This document shows, piece after piece, positions 1 to 15,500 of a stretch of 64,000 nt of DNA. Under the pieces are notes generated by a model. That model did not search any database, was not told where the DNA came from, and worked only from the letters and a program-made list of their open reading frames with translations. The DNA lies in assembly GCF_003589595.1 (NCBI RefSeq), contig NW_020653993.1:4534963-4598962 (forward strand), read 5' to 3'. The position numbers and the translations under genes are program-made. Every line of letters starts with the position of its first letter. Within the stretch, counting starts at the first letter, position 1. Source of the stretch: Hyposmocoma kahamanoa. Its lineage: Eukaryota; Arthropoda; Insecta; Lepidoptera; Cosmopterigidae.

Positions 1-501
1 GCTCCTTGCGTTCACTCACACACAAACATTTACATGCACGCACTCACGCACGCACGCACGCACGCACACATTCACTCACTGGCTGTAATGAGAAGAAAAA
101 AAGGAATATTTATGCGTGCGCGGACGTGGGACTAATGATGATTAACAAATGAAAATGAACGTTAAAGCCGTGTGTCCTGCCACGGCCACCTTTTTTGTTT
201 CTGGTAAAGTTATTATCAGAAACAATTACATTAGTTTAGACCGGAATTGTGAATTTTATTTCAATTGGTATGTTTATTATATATTTACCGTCGAGTTTTT
301 TCCGTGAATTACAAATATTATTTCTGAAAAAAATAATGTGAAGATTAATACGGATTTTAACATATTTACCCTAAATTTAGGGAAAAATTAGAATTACCTG
401 TGTAAATAAGCTGGTATGTTATTAAGAAGATTTATGGTATGTTATTAAGGCGACACGTGTTAAAAGAAATAAAGTCGTAAAATGTTTTTTTTTGTCTACA
501 G
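1..501 (+). other. Intron upstream of the first visible exon
   Basis: AT-rich sequence ending in a pyrimidine tract and CAG at 499-501. Apart from a short CACG microsatellite near the left edge I see nothing in it. It should be the intron separating Ig domain 2 from Ig domain 3. Confidence 0.6.
37..72. repeat. (CACG)n microsatellite
   Basis: Tandem CACG/CACT units, slightly degenerate at both ends, within the first visible intron. Confidence 0.8.
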
Positions 502-583
502 GTAAAATACGCTCCCAAAGTACGTATTCAAATAAAATCTGGAGTCAATGGAAGAATACCGGAGGGAGAGGACGCTGTTATAG
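502..583 (+). CDS. kirre/rst: Receptor exon 1 of window: start of Ig3
   Basis: Follows CTACAG and precedes GTAATA. Reads VKYAPKV then GRIPEGEDAV, the typical A-to-B strand start of an Ig domain in this family (x-Y-A-P after the previous domain). Ends in phase 1; the split Ala codon is completed by the next exon. Confidence 0.88.
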
Positions 584-3500
584 GTAATAAACTTTTTACG
601 TGATTTTTTTTTATTTGACAATATTTGCTTTAACAATATATGCTAAATAAAGGCCTCAATCTTATTAGACCATAATGGATTGTGGTTTGGTGGATATGCC
701 CAAGTAGGTATATTCACAGTGAAGATAACGGGCTAGATCATAATAGTATAAGGTTCCCAAATAACTTCCCAAAGGCCCATCACGTAAATGCGGTAGCACC
801 TTCTGGACAGCATCAACGCCCCTCCCCCTCTCCCCATTGCTTCCGAGATCTACCCTAGGACTCTCAAGCGCCCACTGGGTAGGAACCACTTTGGTAAACT
901 ATGGGTTAGATCGTTTCAGGGAGCATCTAAATAAGTACTATATGTGTTTCATCTGTATGACTGCCTCCGTGGCCGAACGGTTATCATACCGGACTGCCAA
1001 GCAGAGGCACCAGGTTCGATTCCCGGGCCGAGAGAAATATTTGTATGGCCTACATTTATTTCTCTCGTGAGTTTGGATGTAATTTGTGGTTGCCTATGTA
1101 TGTGTCCATAGCACCCGCAACACAGCGTTTCCGTAGTGCAGGGCTATGTTGACTGTGTGCGTTATTATTGTTATTATTATATGAGGGGATTGGACCTTGA
1201 CCTCAGCTATATGCTCAAAACCAGAGACCTTTGTGAAATGGTTATATAGAAGTGAGCTTGGCATATTGTCATATATATGTGTCCAAAGGGTTACTAATGT
1301 TGAGGTCTGAGGTTCAGGAAAAAGCTGGAAATTAAAAAATAATATGAAAATATAAAGATGCTTATTACAATACTTCGTTCCAAGTTACATATTATACATT
1401 TGGATTTCCATTGGAGAAGGTAGACTTTAGACTAGTTTGCACGAACCTAGTAAACTTTTCTTTCTTTACTTTCATTCATCAATATATCTTAGTGTTCATA
1501 TTCTTCTCACTACGCACTCCATCTTTACGTCTTCTCTCGTCACAGGCTTTATTAGGACTGCCCGCTTCTTCTTTTGTGCAAAAGAAAGTCGGTCTCATTT
1601 TGAATCTCTATCAGTCGAGTCAGTTTTTATGACCAGTTCGTTGGTCATCCATAGAGCCTGTATGCTGGTTGCTCGTGGAGACGTCCAGTGTCTATGAGCA
1701 ACACTAGCTTTTTTAAGATAATTCTCGATTTGAATTAAAAGCTGCCTTTTTGCAATGTTGGCTTTTCCACCGGCTTTACATATCTCTTTCGCCACTCTAC
1801 ATTATTTCATCCGTTCCATGTGCCCAACTCTAAATGTTCTTACAAGTAATCGCAAACAAGTCGATGGAATGGTGGCTATATACACATACATACTATTGCC
1901 TATGTCTGCTTTACCTTGACTTCTTCGTCTTCTTCTTCTTTACCCGTTCCCAATTTCTAATGTGTAGGCCTCCTTCAGTTTATACATCTCTCTTGGTCTT
2001 GTGCAGTTTCTAAACCATTTTGTTACCGCCCGTCCTTTCATATCGTCGTACCAATGTATCTGTGGTCTTCTTCTTGGGCGTTTCCATGACCCTAATGTTA
2101 CCTTAATATTAAATTATAATAATATTTTTCAGCATGCGTCGCCGATGCCAACCCTTCAAATATATCATTCAAATGGTATATGAATGACGAATTAATGGTT
2201 GGTGAAAATAACACAGAATTGGTAAGTGAGATAACTATTATTCCCATTATCTATACAACTATTATCCCAGTTTCAATAAATAATGGGCCTTACTGATCAA
2301 GTAATAAACTTTACTGGTAGTAAAACTTTTCTTTGCGTAGTTATAAAGTATTCTCTATTATTGAAAAGCTCGTAATAGGCAGAGTTTATTTTCATATTAG
2401 ACAAGTTAAATAGTCTAACTCCATACAGTGCCCATCGAGCGCCGTGTACAGGCACACACATTCAAATAATCTTGCGGTACACTCGAGTTACACAGCGCGT
2501 GTCGCGTGCGTAGGGGCTACCGTTGCTGCCATCTGAGCTACTGACCAAATCTGAGATACAAAGAGACTGAGTATGGCATACAGATGACGGTTTAAGTCCA
2601 ATCAGATCGGAGGAATTTTTCTTTGTGTTTTTTCGATGTTTACATTATTTGCACTCTATGAAATTTTAACTAAATATATACTCACTGCCTGTTGCGATCT
2701 CTAGTCGTCATTAGTAATATACAACCAAATATCTAGTTTCATCTAAATATGACTCATGGTGACCCATGTACGTTTTTAATATGACTATATTTTTCCAGCG
2801 TATCCCAAACGTAACTAGAAAATACAGTGAAATGGTAACAAAATGTGAAGTCTACAACGAAGTTGGCAAAAGTGAAGAAACTATCACTTTGGAAGTCACA
2901 TGTAAGTTCTTTGTGATCCCCAAATATAGCATTCAAGGAACTTCTGATTTCCACCCTAGATGTAATAAGGTCACATTTGCAAAACGACAACTTTTCACGG
3001 GTTTATACATTCTTCTCTATTCTCTTCTATGCTTGACATTTTTATCCTGACCACTGACGATATACATACGTTTTTAGACGCACCAACGTTCAGAAACTTA
3101 CCAAAAGACGTAGAAGGCGAAAAAGGCACGATAGTTACGTTGAGCTGCGATGTCGAAGGATATCCGACTCCAGAAATCAGATGGCTACATTACGAGGAGG
3201 ATCAGACTATTGTAAGTTTTGATTATATTTTAACTAATCTGAAACCACTTTATATGGAAAACAACTAATAAACACATATGCATACACATTGCCGACGACG
3301 TTGCTACACGTGTCACGATTTCATTACTCCACAAAGTCTGCGGAGATTGTGGAGTACACACGGGTGAAAGCCAATGCTGATAACTTATTTGTGGTGAGAG
3401 TACCATCTCAACATCTGTCGACTTTCATGAAGGAGGAGTTCTGGCCAAAGGGTGTCATGTACCGACGTTTCGAGGACGGTAATCGGACACCTACGTTGCA

Positions 3501-6500
3501 TTACACATCGCGGTCCGTACGTGTAATTAATTATTTTTTTTATTATATTATTATGTATGTTAGTTCTTGAGATATGTATTTACGGGTCGTTACCTGATTA
3601 TAAGTAAATAAATAAAAAAATATATTTTATTTTTAACAGTCGGTTCATTTTACTTACCTTGACATTTCGGATATTTTGCAACAATTGTCATTATTTATTT
3701 TTGTACTAGACCGACACACATTACACGATATCCGACGACTTGTCGAGCGATACTTGATGTCGCTTACATTTGCTGATGATTAGGTCCCACGACGATGAAA
3801 GCTTAAAATCGTCCTCTCTATTCAAATTACGATTTTTTTTTATTTCAACAGCTTCATATACAATTCTACCGTAGTAATGTAGAGGGATCTTGGGATTATA
3901 AAGTTCAATTCAGTGGTTTGGTCCTGATTATACGCATACATATGTTAAAATAAACAAGTCTTGTTATAGGACTCTCAAAAATTTGCAAAACAGAATCATA
4001 AACAATAAAGATTAATGAACCACAAGGAGAAGGGATAGAGTTGACAATTTCTTATCTCGCTTCTTATAAAAATATTTATTTATTTATATCTTTCATAAGT
4101 ACACAAACCGAGTGTAATCAACATATGAACGGTTTTCTAGAAAAGTGGTCTATCTCAAAATCATCTAATTCATCAGGAATGTTGTATTGTATCTCCTTTT
4201 CTTTCACAGAGAGTCGGAAGAACACCTAATCTAACTCTAACTTTGGACACACATACGTCAGGTAGATACCTTTGCAAGGCCAGTGTAGACGGGTACCCTG
4301 AAATCGAAGCTGAGGCTTCTTTATTTATTAAAGGTAAGTGTATAGACGTAAACACTTTAGAAACAAGAAACAGAAATTTGAAATTATGTTTGTCTGCTGA
4401 CGAGTTATTGAGATATTTATTATACATACATCAATGATTTCAATATCCCAATAGTTTGTACTATGGGTGTAGAATGGAAGAAGGACAAATTTACGAACCA
4501 AACTTATCTTTTTTTATATAATACCAAGTGACGGGGCGAACAAGACATGCGCCTGGTGTTAAGAGACACGCTTGTCCATAACAGATGCAGTGCCACTCAG
4601 AGCTTTAAATTTCAAAGATCTGAAGGGTACTGCCGCGGCGCGTGTCGCTCTGGGACATAAGTTGACAAATCCCATGTGCCTGTAATTTCACCAGCACCCT
4701 TACCCGGCTTGGCGCTTTTCTAAATTGGTTATGTGTTCTGGGCATCGAGTACATAACCAGAAATAGAGACGGAATGTCATTTAATTTGTTTGGAAACTAT
4801 TCTGCCAAATCATTAATGTGATAACGGTTGGCCGATTGGCCAGCCCGAATTCGAAACAATTGACAGGTGTCGTCAAATGTTTTACTTCAAATGGATCAGT
4901 TTAACTTGAACTTTGCGGAAATGGACAAAAATTTAAAAATAACATATTCAATAATTAATTACCGATGAAATGCGATTCCGTTTGTTTTGTAATTAGATGT
5001 TTTGCTGTTTTTCCTACACCACCGAATGGAACAGCCCCCGTTATTAAAGATATTATCTTTATTATAATAAGTACAGAATATCTTTTTAATATACGGAGAT
5101 GTAGACACAGGTCAGTTGTTGGCGCTGTACTATTTCAGTTTTCTAATTTGTGATTACAGCGCTAACGAGAGTTGATATTTAAAAGTGATATAAGGTCCAT
5201 TTGCCTGACGAGTTCCCAGGGATGGATGGCCCTTATTTCGTCTCTGTTTCTGGCTATATATACTCGGTGGTTCTGGGTAATATTCCAGAGTAAATTCCAT
5301 TATCCCACCATCTGTTATTATAAAAAAAAACACTAAGGGCATTCCTTGTTACGTTTTTGGTATCTTTTACTGTCTCCAATTGCATTGGTCATTTAGTGCA
5401 CTCTTGTTCTTTATTAGATCAGGAAAGAATATGAGTACAACTTGTTAGTATATAGAAAACAATAAATTTAGAACACATATTCCAACGATACACATATAGG
5501 GCAAAATACTCAACGGCCAAGGGATAAAAGAATTGACTGATTACTCATAATTTTGAAACTTTTTTATTTAGTTATTTCGGTTAACAAACAGTGGACACAA
5601 TTTAAACTTATAATTAATTTCTTTTTTACACTAAATATGTAATGATTGTGTCACCAACACCGTTAACTACTAAATACGGCAAGAAAACTGAGAAGTGAAG
5701 AAAAAATAATAATTAAGAAATAGTTATGTACAATTCAAACCAATAATTTTAACGGAATTAATATTTTTGAATTAAAAACTTATCCTTTAGACGGGTAAAA
5801 CTGTTTTGTCTTATATTCCACAAATTAAACTATGGTAACGGTCTTGAAAGACATTAAACACACAAAGTGTGAACATGCCCAGAAAATTTAGAATAATATT
5901 ATATTTTATGTTCATGGTAAGAATACAAAAAAGCCTTCCAGTTTAAGCGTCCAACTCACACCTCATTAAATACAAAAGAAAACATACATAAAGAATTTTC
6001 CACTATATATCCGTATAAGTCCGTATAGAATTAGATACAAAAGCTACAAAAGCTACGGAGGCATTTTTCTTTCATTACAAAATAAAGGAAGGGCCTTGGC
6101 TTCTATTCAGTGATGCGTAGCTGTCGATGTAATCATCTAACTATCGTTTATCGACAATACTGAATGGTCTAGTGCCAGCGATGAAAAGTGCTAGCGATGC
6201 CGCCAGACGATAAATGTACATGAATAATAAATACACTTACAATAATACGCAATTTTTGATACGTTAATTCGTAAACGATATTTTAATACTTTTTACTCTG
6301 AAAGTAATTTTCTTGGACCATATGCTTTTTATTTTTTTATAATTTACATTGTATCAATGCTTAATAAAAGTTACAAATATTATTTGTTCATGTTTTATGT
6401 ATCGATATATTGTTGACAGACATTCGATTTGCTTCTCAACACTATCCTGCGGTATGAAGGTTAAAAACGTACCTATTGGAAATGACACAGCACTTCCTTT

Positions 6501-9500
6501 ATAATTATTTTTTAAGGGAACAGTAACTTAAATTGTATATTCGGCTTTTATTCTCGTGAAAGGAAAACTGACACTGAATACACTAACGATACTAACAATT
6601 ACATACAAATCGTTCATGTATATTGAAACGCTCTTGATAACTATAGTTTCGTCGATCTAAGAACATACCTAACAATTAATTTCGAAACTCCACACTGACA
6701 TGTGCGAAGTATTTTATAAACATTTGTCTTATACATTTTTTCTGATGAAATGGTTATTTTCAGGTCCACCGAAAATTCTCTCTAACCACACACAGTTTGG
6801 ATCTCAAGGCGATACTGTGAATATAGAGTGTGCTGCATTTGCTATACCTAGAATTGACAGTATAGTTTGGACATTTGATGGCAAGGAAATCGATTCTTTA
6901 CATGATCAAGTAAGTGATGTCGAAATTGTTGAATTTCTTAGATAATGAAGTGACGGGAAGAAAGTAAAAAATATAGCAGCAATGAAAACCAATTATTTAA
7001 TGAATCTATTAACAAACATGTCTAAATAATTACAAGAAAAAAAAGAATAACATAAAATTGATAAAATACGCTTAGTTCTAACACAAGAATAGTTCTTTAC
7101 AAACAACGGTACATATTATACTACAGAAACCCTTTATCAGTCTACAGAATAAAATATGAACCGATCAACAACTTTATCATTTAGAAGAGCATAAAAAATA
7201 ACCACAAAGCAATAAATAACATCGGCGGCAGATAAATCGGTGTGTGTAATGTAAAACGCGTGTTTAGACGTGATTTAGGATGTAATCTGATTTATATGGC
7301 TGACTGTATTTGGTTTTTTCCGGGTCATACTGGAGGTGGTTTCGCAAAAGATTGGGGTATGGAATATTTAGAAATGGCAATAAGTAAATAAATATGTAAA
7401 TTACACACATATAAATAATAAACAGATGAAAAATAATGAAGAGAACATAATGAAGACAAACTAATCAGGCACTGACCGCATAACAAATTACCATTCGCTT
7501 GAAAAGTCAAATGTAATGTAGTGTAAGCAGCTGATGTTGTTATTTCGCTTTTCGCAACTAATATTTAATACACAAACAAATAATAAAACAAACAGGCTTC
7601 AGTAATTTCATTGCTAATTTTGTCATAGAATGCGATCCTAATTCCGTTTCGTAAATTACAAGAGCAATAAACAGTAGGGGTTCCAGGGATCACGTCAGCT
7701 GTAAAAAATTAACAAGTTGTTTATACTAATGCAATTTTGCTAAAGCATCTACGATAAATATCTCAAAGGGATTCTTTGCTCAGGAATTTTGGGAAACGCT
7801 AATCAAGAGTTTTAATTACTTTATGCTCTTTTCGATTTATTCAAATCGTAAAAATCTGTTGCATATGAATCTTAAGTGTCTGAACTAAGATCAGAGGTAT
7901 TAAAGGTTAAAATGAAGGGTGAAGGGATGCTCCGTCACATTTTACCAAAACGATCATGGTTGCAATTTACGTATTTTTACTACAGATTTCTGTATGCCAT
8001 CTATTTTGTGTTGTAGCGATTTCCAATTCTGCTTTTATATTAATGATAGTAAAAAGCATTTTATTTTCGATAGCCATTAAAAATAAAATTACAAACAACG
8101 TAATAATACAAAATAATAAACAGTAGCTTTTAAAATAAACGTTTGTGACAATAAATTTAATAAATTATACAGTCTCAAACTCGTTTAGACTGGAGCACTA
8201 CCCTAAGTGGTATGTGAAAAGAATATTGACATGTTCAAGGTCAAGTTCAACTTTGATAGTAACAGTATTTTATCATGCGATCAAAGAATAAAAGAAAAAC
8301 CCGCAGCAGAGACTAAACGATAGATTACTATGAATTTATGAATGTGATGAAACACAAATCTGCACTTATGAATATATTTAAACTTGTTACTCTTAATTAG
8401 AAATGAAACTATTTTTTTCGGATTTAAAATGGCGGATGTTTGTCTTTTCAAGCAAACCAACGTTACGAGTTCTTTACAGGTCCCATGGTCATGGTCGCGG
8501 CTGACTTATGATTTTATTTAAATATACAGTGTGCGAACATGTGACAAAAAAAAACAATTATAGGTATGCAAATTTAGATCCGAAAAAATAGTATCATATC
8601 CAATATGTAGCAATCGAGAAAACGAAACCCGATAGATACTTGATTGTCACTTGCTTTTACGGTGAAAGAGAAACGTGAGAAATTCGTCGAAGACATTTTA
8701 AGTTATTACTTAGGTACTGTGACAGCAGCCGAGATTTTGAGTTAGTATAGGTCTTTCTTGTTACCAAAGACTATGAAAAATATTGGATATAATTAAGTAA
8801 TGCAGTAAACACACACACACAACATAAAGCTAATGAACCAATTTGTTTTTAGGATTACGCTTTCCTTGAAGACGTCCAGGAAGGTGGTGTCATCAATTCT
8901 ACTCTCATCGTCAGAGAAAGTCAATCCAAACATTTTGGAGTCTACAAATGCAATGTTTCCAATGAATATGGGAGCGATACCTTGGAAATTGTTCTAAGAC
9001 CTAATAGTAAGTACTTTTCATTAGTTCAATTTTTTTAATTATTTTGTTTAAGAATTTACTTCCTGATGTTTTATGTACAAAAGTTTAAAGTTGACCATGG
9101 TATAATATCTCTTCATTTAATTTCCACACCTTTGTCGTGCCTACAAAAACACTGCATCTGTTTTTGTAATAGAGAACTACACTACTTGTGTAGCGATATG
9201 TATTTTAAAGAAAATGTCTGGAACACGCTTGTGAACAACACCACCTACACTGAATTCCAATGTTAATCTTCTTTTTACCATTTTGTGGTTTCTTCCAGCC
9301 ATAACGTATAAACCTCAAACTACAAACAATTTTATACAATAGCCAACAAACTGTCTCCCTTATGTTGACACTAAAATGACGACATACTTACTGTAATGTA
9401 CGGTCGTTGTGCCCATAAAGTGGATTGATAAGTCTGCAAGAGATAAAATATAACGTCACACATGAGAAATGTTGGTTTTATGAAAACTAGTTAAATTTTA

Positions 9501-12500
9501 GTATAGCCAGACGATCACAAGAAACCTTGTGAGTAGTTGATAATCACTGATGGGATTCTAAAAAAATTATAAAAATTTTAGAAATATTTCAGAAGCAGAT
9601 GCTTGATTTTATGAGATTTAATTTTAAAGATTGGGAAAACTTATTGGATCCCCATTCGGTGAGTGTATTAAAGGCGAAGTTTGCTTTCTTCGATGAACTC
9701 ACTACGATGTATTGAAATCTACAACACGTAGATTGATAGATAGTAGTAATTTTGTAACACCATCCTCCAAGTATTTCTCAGTCAAATAATGACTATCGTT
9801 AAGATTACCGCAACGACGGCATAAGGCCCGATGGTATTAACTGGTATGATCGTTAGTGTTTGATGTGACTTGTGTGAATACTGTTGCTCCTTTCATGTCC
9901 ACGTAAGCACTATTAGACCAGTCGTGCAATGCAAAAGGTTTAAATATACCAACTTCAGACAGTGATACAGCTTCGTACCGAACATTGGATATCTGGGAGC
10001 CACAGGCGAAATTTCTCGCTAAGGAGCGTTCAGTTTGCGACGATCAAGTCTGAAGGTGATCACAACGCTGGCTAACGGTTACTTCCGTCAAAGCATAAGT
10101 TTGAATTGTTTCCCCACTGAGCAATATGCATGGGTCTGGATGTAATTTTTACCTTTTAGTAGATAGGGAGTAACAAAATTTCTGGAATGAAATAGTGAAC
10201 ACATTTGGTATTTAAAAACTCAGGATGAACCACACGATAAAATAGTACATATGAACGAAGTATTTAATACATTTTTTCTTTACAGAAACATTTCCACTCC
10301 TTATGATTCTCTTCGGAGTGACATCAGGAACAATAATGGTGGCAATAGTAATAATGCTAGTGATACTCTGTCAAAGAAAACAGAGAAACAATAAACAGAC
10401 TCAAGTAGCCGAGAAACCAGATGTGACAGTGACAGCTGAAGAACTGTACAAAGAGAACGATAGGAATTCTAATATAAGTGAATTGAAGATGGAATTGAGG
10501 CAGGCTAACGGCAGTTGTGAAGTGGTAAGTAAGAGATATCTATACAGACATTCTTTATTCATGGTATACAAATCGGTAAACAATCTTATAACATTTTACG
10601 AACTTATATGAGTGCGCTATGAAAAGTTTATGTACATTTGTTTATAATGTTGAAACCAGGGAACTAGTCCGGCTTATATTTGGTTTATGTTCCCAAGAAA
10701 GGATTCTGAAAATATAAATTCAAGCTTATGTTAAACCTGTAACTATATTTTTGTTTTCTTAATTAGATTACTGAGCAATAGCTAAGCTTCATGTCATTAT
10801 TTTATAAACTTTTCTTTAATTTTCATGCAGTTTATGAAAATTTGTCAATCACTATAATTGAAAACACAATAAACCTTCCTACCGTTTTCTGAAACTCTAT
10901 TAAGTATTTATCGGAATACAACTAAGGTTATATTTATGCAATATACTATACTATAAATATACCATTACTTTATAATTTTGTTCTAGGATTACTCAAACAC
11001 TGGCTCAGATAGCACTCTCTGTTCCAACGCAAAGCTAGGAAGTGGTATACCACTTGCCGGAACAGTACCACTAACAACTATCAATCAAGGGAACTCTTAC
11101 CAGCCTTATAGATATAGCAACGATTACAGTGATCCCGCCTATGCTGATTGCTATAAGGTTAGTTTTTATTACATTGATTGTGAATGTCGCCAGAAATATT
11201 TACTGGCAATATCGTTTAATAAACTCCGACAAATTACTTTTGAAGCTTCTGTTTTGCAATGAATCCATTCTCTTATCAATTGTACCTATAGGTAATACTT
11301 TTAGATCACAATAATGGTGCCAATGATAGTGTTTTTGGCAGAAGAGTTGCATCGTAGAATGTCTTAGCTCTGAGTACTAATTCTTGAGTCTTTTCGAAGT
11401 GTTCAATTTATTTATTATCACATCTTGTTTTAATGGTGAAGGAAAATATCACGATGATACCTGCAAATTAGAGAAGGTTGACAAATCTTTTTAAGCTATA
11501 CATATACCTGAAACTGCATTGACACTCTTTCTGAATTTGATGTTATTAGTTGCATTGCATGCAAACTCGCGCTACAATGGTATCTCGTTAAACCATTTTG
11601 GAACATGCACTATAATATCACAATGTCTAAAACAGATGAACGGCTACAGCAATGGATATTCAACGTACGTCCACTATGGACACGATTACACTCCGGGTTC
11701 ACTGCGAGTCCAATCGCCCACTATAAGTAGTGATAAACTAACTCCTAATAGGTGAGTTGCAACGTTTTCTATTATTTAGCCAAATTACTATATTATTTTT
11801 ACTTTTCATTAACATGCTGAATATGTATAAAGTTATTGTTTTCAACAACACTTATTTTTTTTGTATGACTTTTTGTTTACACAAGAAGTTTATCTCTTTA
11901 AAACAAATTTTAACGTTGAGTATTGCTATGTCTTAGACATGCATCCTACCCTTAAATGATAACCTCAGTTTTTGTTTCATTTGGGTTAAAAAGCTGTCTT
12001 TCCCATTACTTTCATCTATTGTTACTATAATTATTTATTATAATATACTTATTTAGGTCTGTTAATGGTAGTCTACCTAGAAGCGTTGATACGACGTCAA
12101 CCGTACAGTTCAATCCTGGAAATGGGTCCCAGAACAACTCCCTACAGAGGCCTGTTAAGAGGCAAGACAGTAGTAACGCATTGAATAGCCTGGGATTACC
12201 CAATAATGAGGGTAAGTCGATAACCTTAATGTATAAATGAAAAATGCTCTACACATTGTAAGAAAATAATTTAATCAAAATAGGAATAAGATATCAACTG
12301 CATCACAAGCTTCCGCTAAAACTACTCATCTACAAATGCGAATTGAACTGTCTCGTAGCATTGGTTTAATATATTTACATCTTTGTTTTATTTTACTAGT
12401 AGAAACGAACATAATTTCAAAATAAATTTAATCTTTCAAAAGTTGTATTTGAAGTTATACACTAAAACTGCTAACAATAACATTGTGTTTGTCCAAAGAC

Positions 12501-15500
12501 TACGTCTTTCAAACTTGGTTCTCACAGTAAGGAACTTAAAATTTTGATACAAGTAAGAACATCAGATTGTATTTTACGAATAGAGCGACAAAGTTGAAAA
12601 CTTTTGTTAGTAACATTGTATTCAAATGCGCCACTCCTTTTAAAAGCTTTGACAAAATATTTCCGGTTTAGTTGGGAATAAAGTATGCGTTGTTATGAAA
12701 ATAAAATATGGGGACATTTTTGTAAGATCTAATCATTCCTTTATAAATAAAACGTCATAGTTAACTGGCTTAGTTCAAAATATGAACGAAGACATACGTA
12801 GAAAAAAGAAGCCAACGAAGTTAATTATCTCTTTTAATTTACTATACAAACAAAAATTCTACAGTTGCTTGCTTACTTCTTCAATGCAGGATCATTGAAT
12901 ATTCATAGTTTTTTCGATATTAAAATGTCAGTCTTGTTGACGTTCACTGATTCGTTAATTACCTTTAAGTAATATCCCCCTATTTATTACAGTAAATCGA
13001 ATACCGAATGGAGGAATAATACCAGGTGTAGACGTCAGGTACGCGGCGACTTATGGGAATCCTCACCTAAGAGCAGGAGGAGGTCTTGGCTTTACTACTG
13101 TTAATACTGCCAAGCCAGCGTCTACACCTGCACCACCACCATATTCTTCTGTTAGAAGTTCTGTGATTTTACCTTCAGGTAAGATTTCAATAAGATTTTT
13201 ATGGAATAAACTAATACTGCGATTAGCAATCTAGTGTAACGTTTGAGTGGCATCTTGTAATCTGTATCCAATTTGTTAGTATAGGTATTACCTATATAGA
13301 TATATTGCTTTCTTGTAATAAGTTAAGTGATCAGACCTTATGAAATTTAAAGTATTGTTTTCTTAACCGACTTATCCAATTCACTATTGCTAAATACAAA
13401 TACGTTATTCTCTGCAGGTACATCATCTCACTCAATAACGTCACCCACAAGCCTAGCGTCTCCACAATGTGCGACGAGTCCTATTACTACTTCTACAATG
13501 TCCACTGATAGTACGCAACCTGCTGTAAGTAATTTTATTCGGATATTGCCTTTGAAATACCAAGTACCTCCTACCTATATGATTAATTCTGTATAATGTG
13601 ATCCAGAAGAGAAAATAACAGTAGTAAATGATTGTTTAACTTAACTTACGAAGAAAGAGACATTATTTATGAATATAAATTTGAAATTTCTATTAAGTGG
13701 TTTTGATGAAAATTTTGTAATAATAATTTGCATGAAGTGGAAGTAAACCATTAATCCTAGAAACAAAGCCTCTCTAACTAAATAACGCCCTATCCATGCA
13801 ATTTGAATATTTCTATTCGGTGATATACAATCCCATTCCTACCTGAATTCCCAAATGCATAAGAGCCATTGACTGACCAATTGGAGTATTGTTCCCATTT
13901 CCAAATAACAGTAATCTGATATCCGACACATGTGAATGAAAGACCGGAGATCCTATTCTGTGAATAGAGTAGCTATAGCTATATGCTTAGATTGTGTTTA
14001 TTAAGTACAGGTGTTGTGATACCAACACCAGATACGCTTCTTGGCGATGCAAATGTAAAGGTGATGAACCTTATGTTTTCATTGATGAACTGTTTAAACA
14101 AAGACTTTCACGTGTTTTTGTAAGTAAACCTATTTACATTCATAATATTGAAATAGGCCATTATAAGGGTTATTTATTCAAAATTAATAGGAATTTTTTT
14201 GAAAATTATTAACATTATAGTCTGCTCGTATTATTCGAAATGATCATAGAATTAATATAATCACGTCGTTTACAGAAGTACTAGTTGGTTTCTTAGCTTT
14301 TACAATAATTGCGACTGTAATTCTACTTTCTCTTTGAAAAATAATGTACTGTTCAGATGTTAGGCAACTTTCCACTAAACAGAAACTTGATCTTTTGTTT
14401 TGCTTACACACGATACCTCATTGAGTATATAACCAGTATACGTAGCTTTTGTATTAACATTTTCTATGTGATGATAACTTAAAATTACTTAAATTTTTGG
14501 TAATTATTTAGTTTATTCTCTGAAGATGTCGTTAGATACTTCGAGATAATTATTTTAAACTGAAGGACGAATAGATATTTGAACTACAAATGAAAATCCT
14601 ATTGACTTTCAATCTCGTTAGGGAGGATGAAGGATTTTAATAAACGTTCAGACGTTTTCGTTAATTGCCTATTGATGAAGGTCTAAGCTGTGTTACTGCT
14701 TCAAAACGAACTGTTTCAAACGTTTATATAGTTTTGGCAGCCAGACAATTTATGCAAAAATGAAGGACGAGATAAACATTAATAATTTAAATAATAGAAC
14801 ATACTAACGGCTAACACAATTATATATACATATTCATTTTGCGACCTCGATGGCCCAACGGTTTGCGCTGTGAGCATTGGATGGGGAGATCTCAGGTTCG
14901 GTTCCCGGTAGAACAAATTTGGGAAATGAAATTTTCTAAATCGGTTAAGAACTGAATGTTCTGGGTAGTGCCTCAGTGAATTCCGTTGTCTGGTACTCAT
15001 AGTACAGGCGCTTCCGTAGTTTAAAACCAGGTTTTGATGTGTTTGTTTGGCACATTATTCATTATTCAAAGCCACACGGATCCTTACTTGTATGTGCAAT
15101 GTAAAATCAACCCTAAATCCTTTACAATTGTGTGTACTATACAGGTTGGGGTAGCAACATCTTCAGCCACACCACAATCACCCAGCGCCCATTACATATT
15201 GGCGCCATCCAACAGGACTATTAGCAATGCTACCGTTACTAAGAAAGGTGAGTTATATTTTTTATTATCCTTCAAGATTTTTTTTTTTTTTTATTAAAAA
15301 TGGACGTACTCTTGACCACTACCTAGCCCTAGAGCAAAGATGAGGTCTACGTTGGTACGAGCTCGCCCAGAAGATGCCTATTCAAACGCACCTTGAAAAT
15401 ATTCGGGTTGTATGTACTCGGAAAAATAGACGCAGGCAGGGAATTCCAGTCACGGGCTGTGCGCATTATAAAAGATGACGAAAAGCGCTTAGTACGTTTT

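Noticed and set aside
10303..10611. Independent 102-codon gene starting at the Met
   Set aside because: The Met lies in the membrane segment of the receptor, and the frame continues past the donor at 10525 only by chance.
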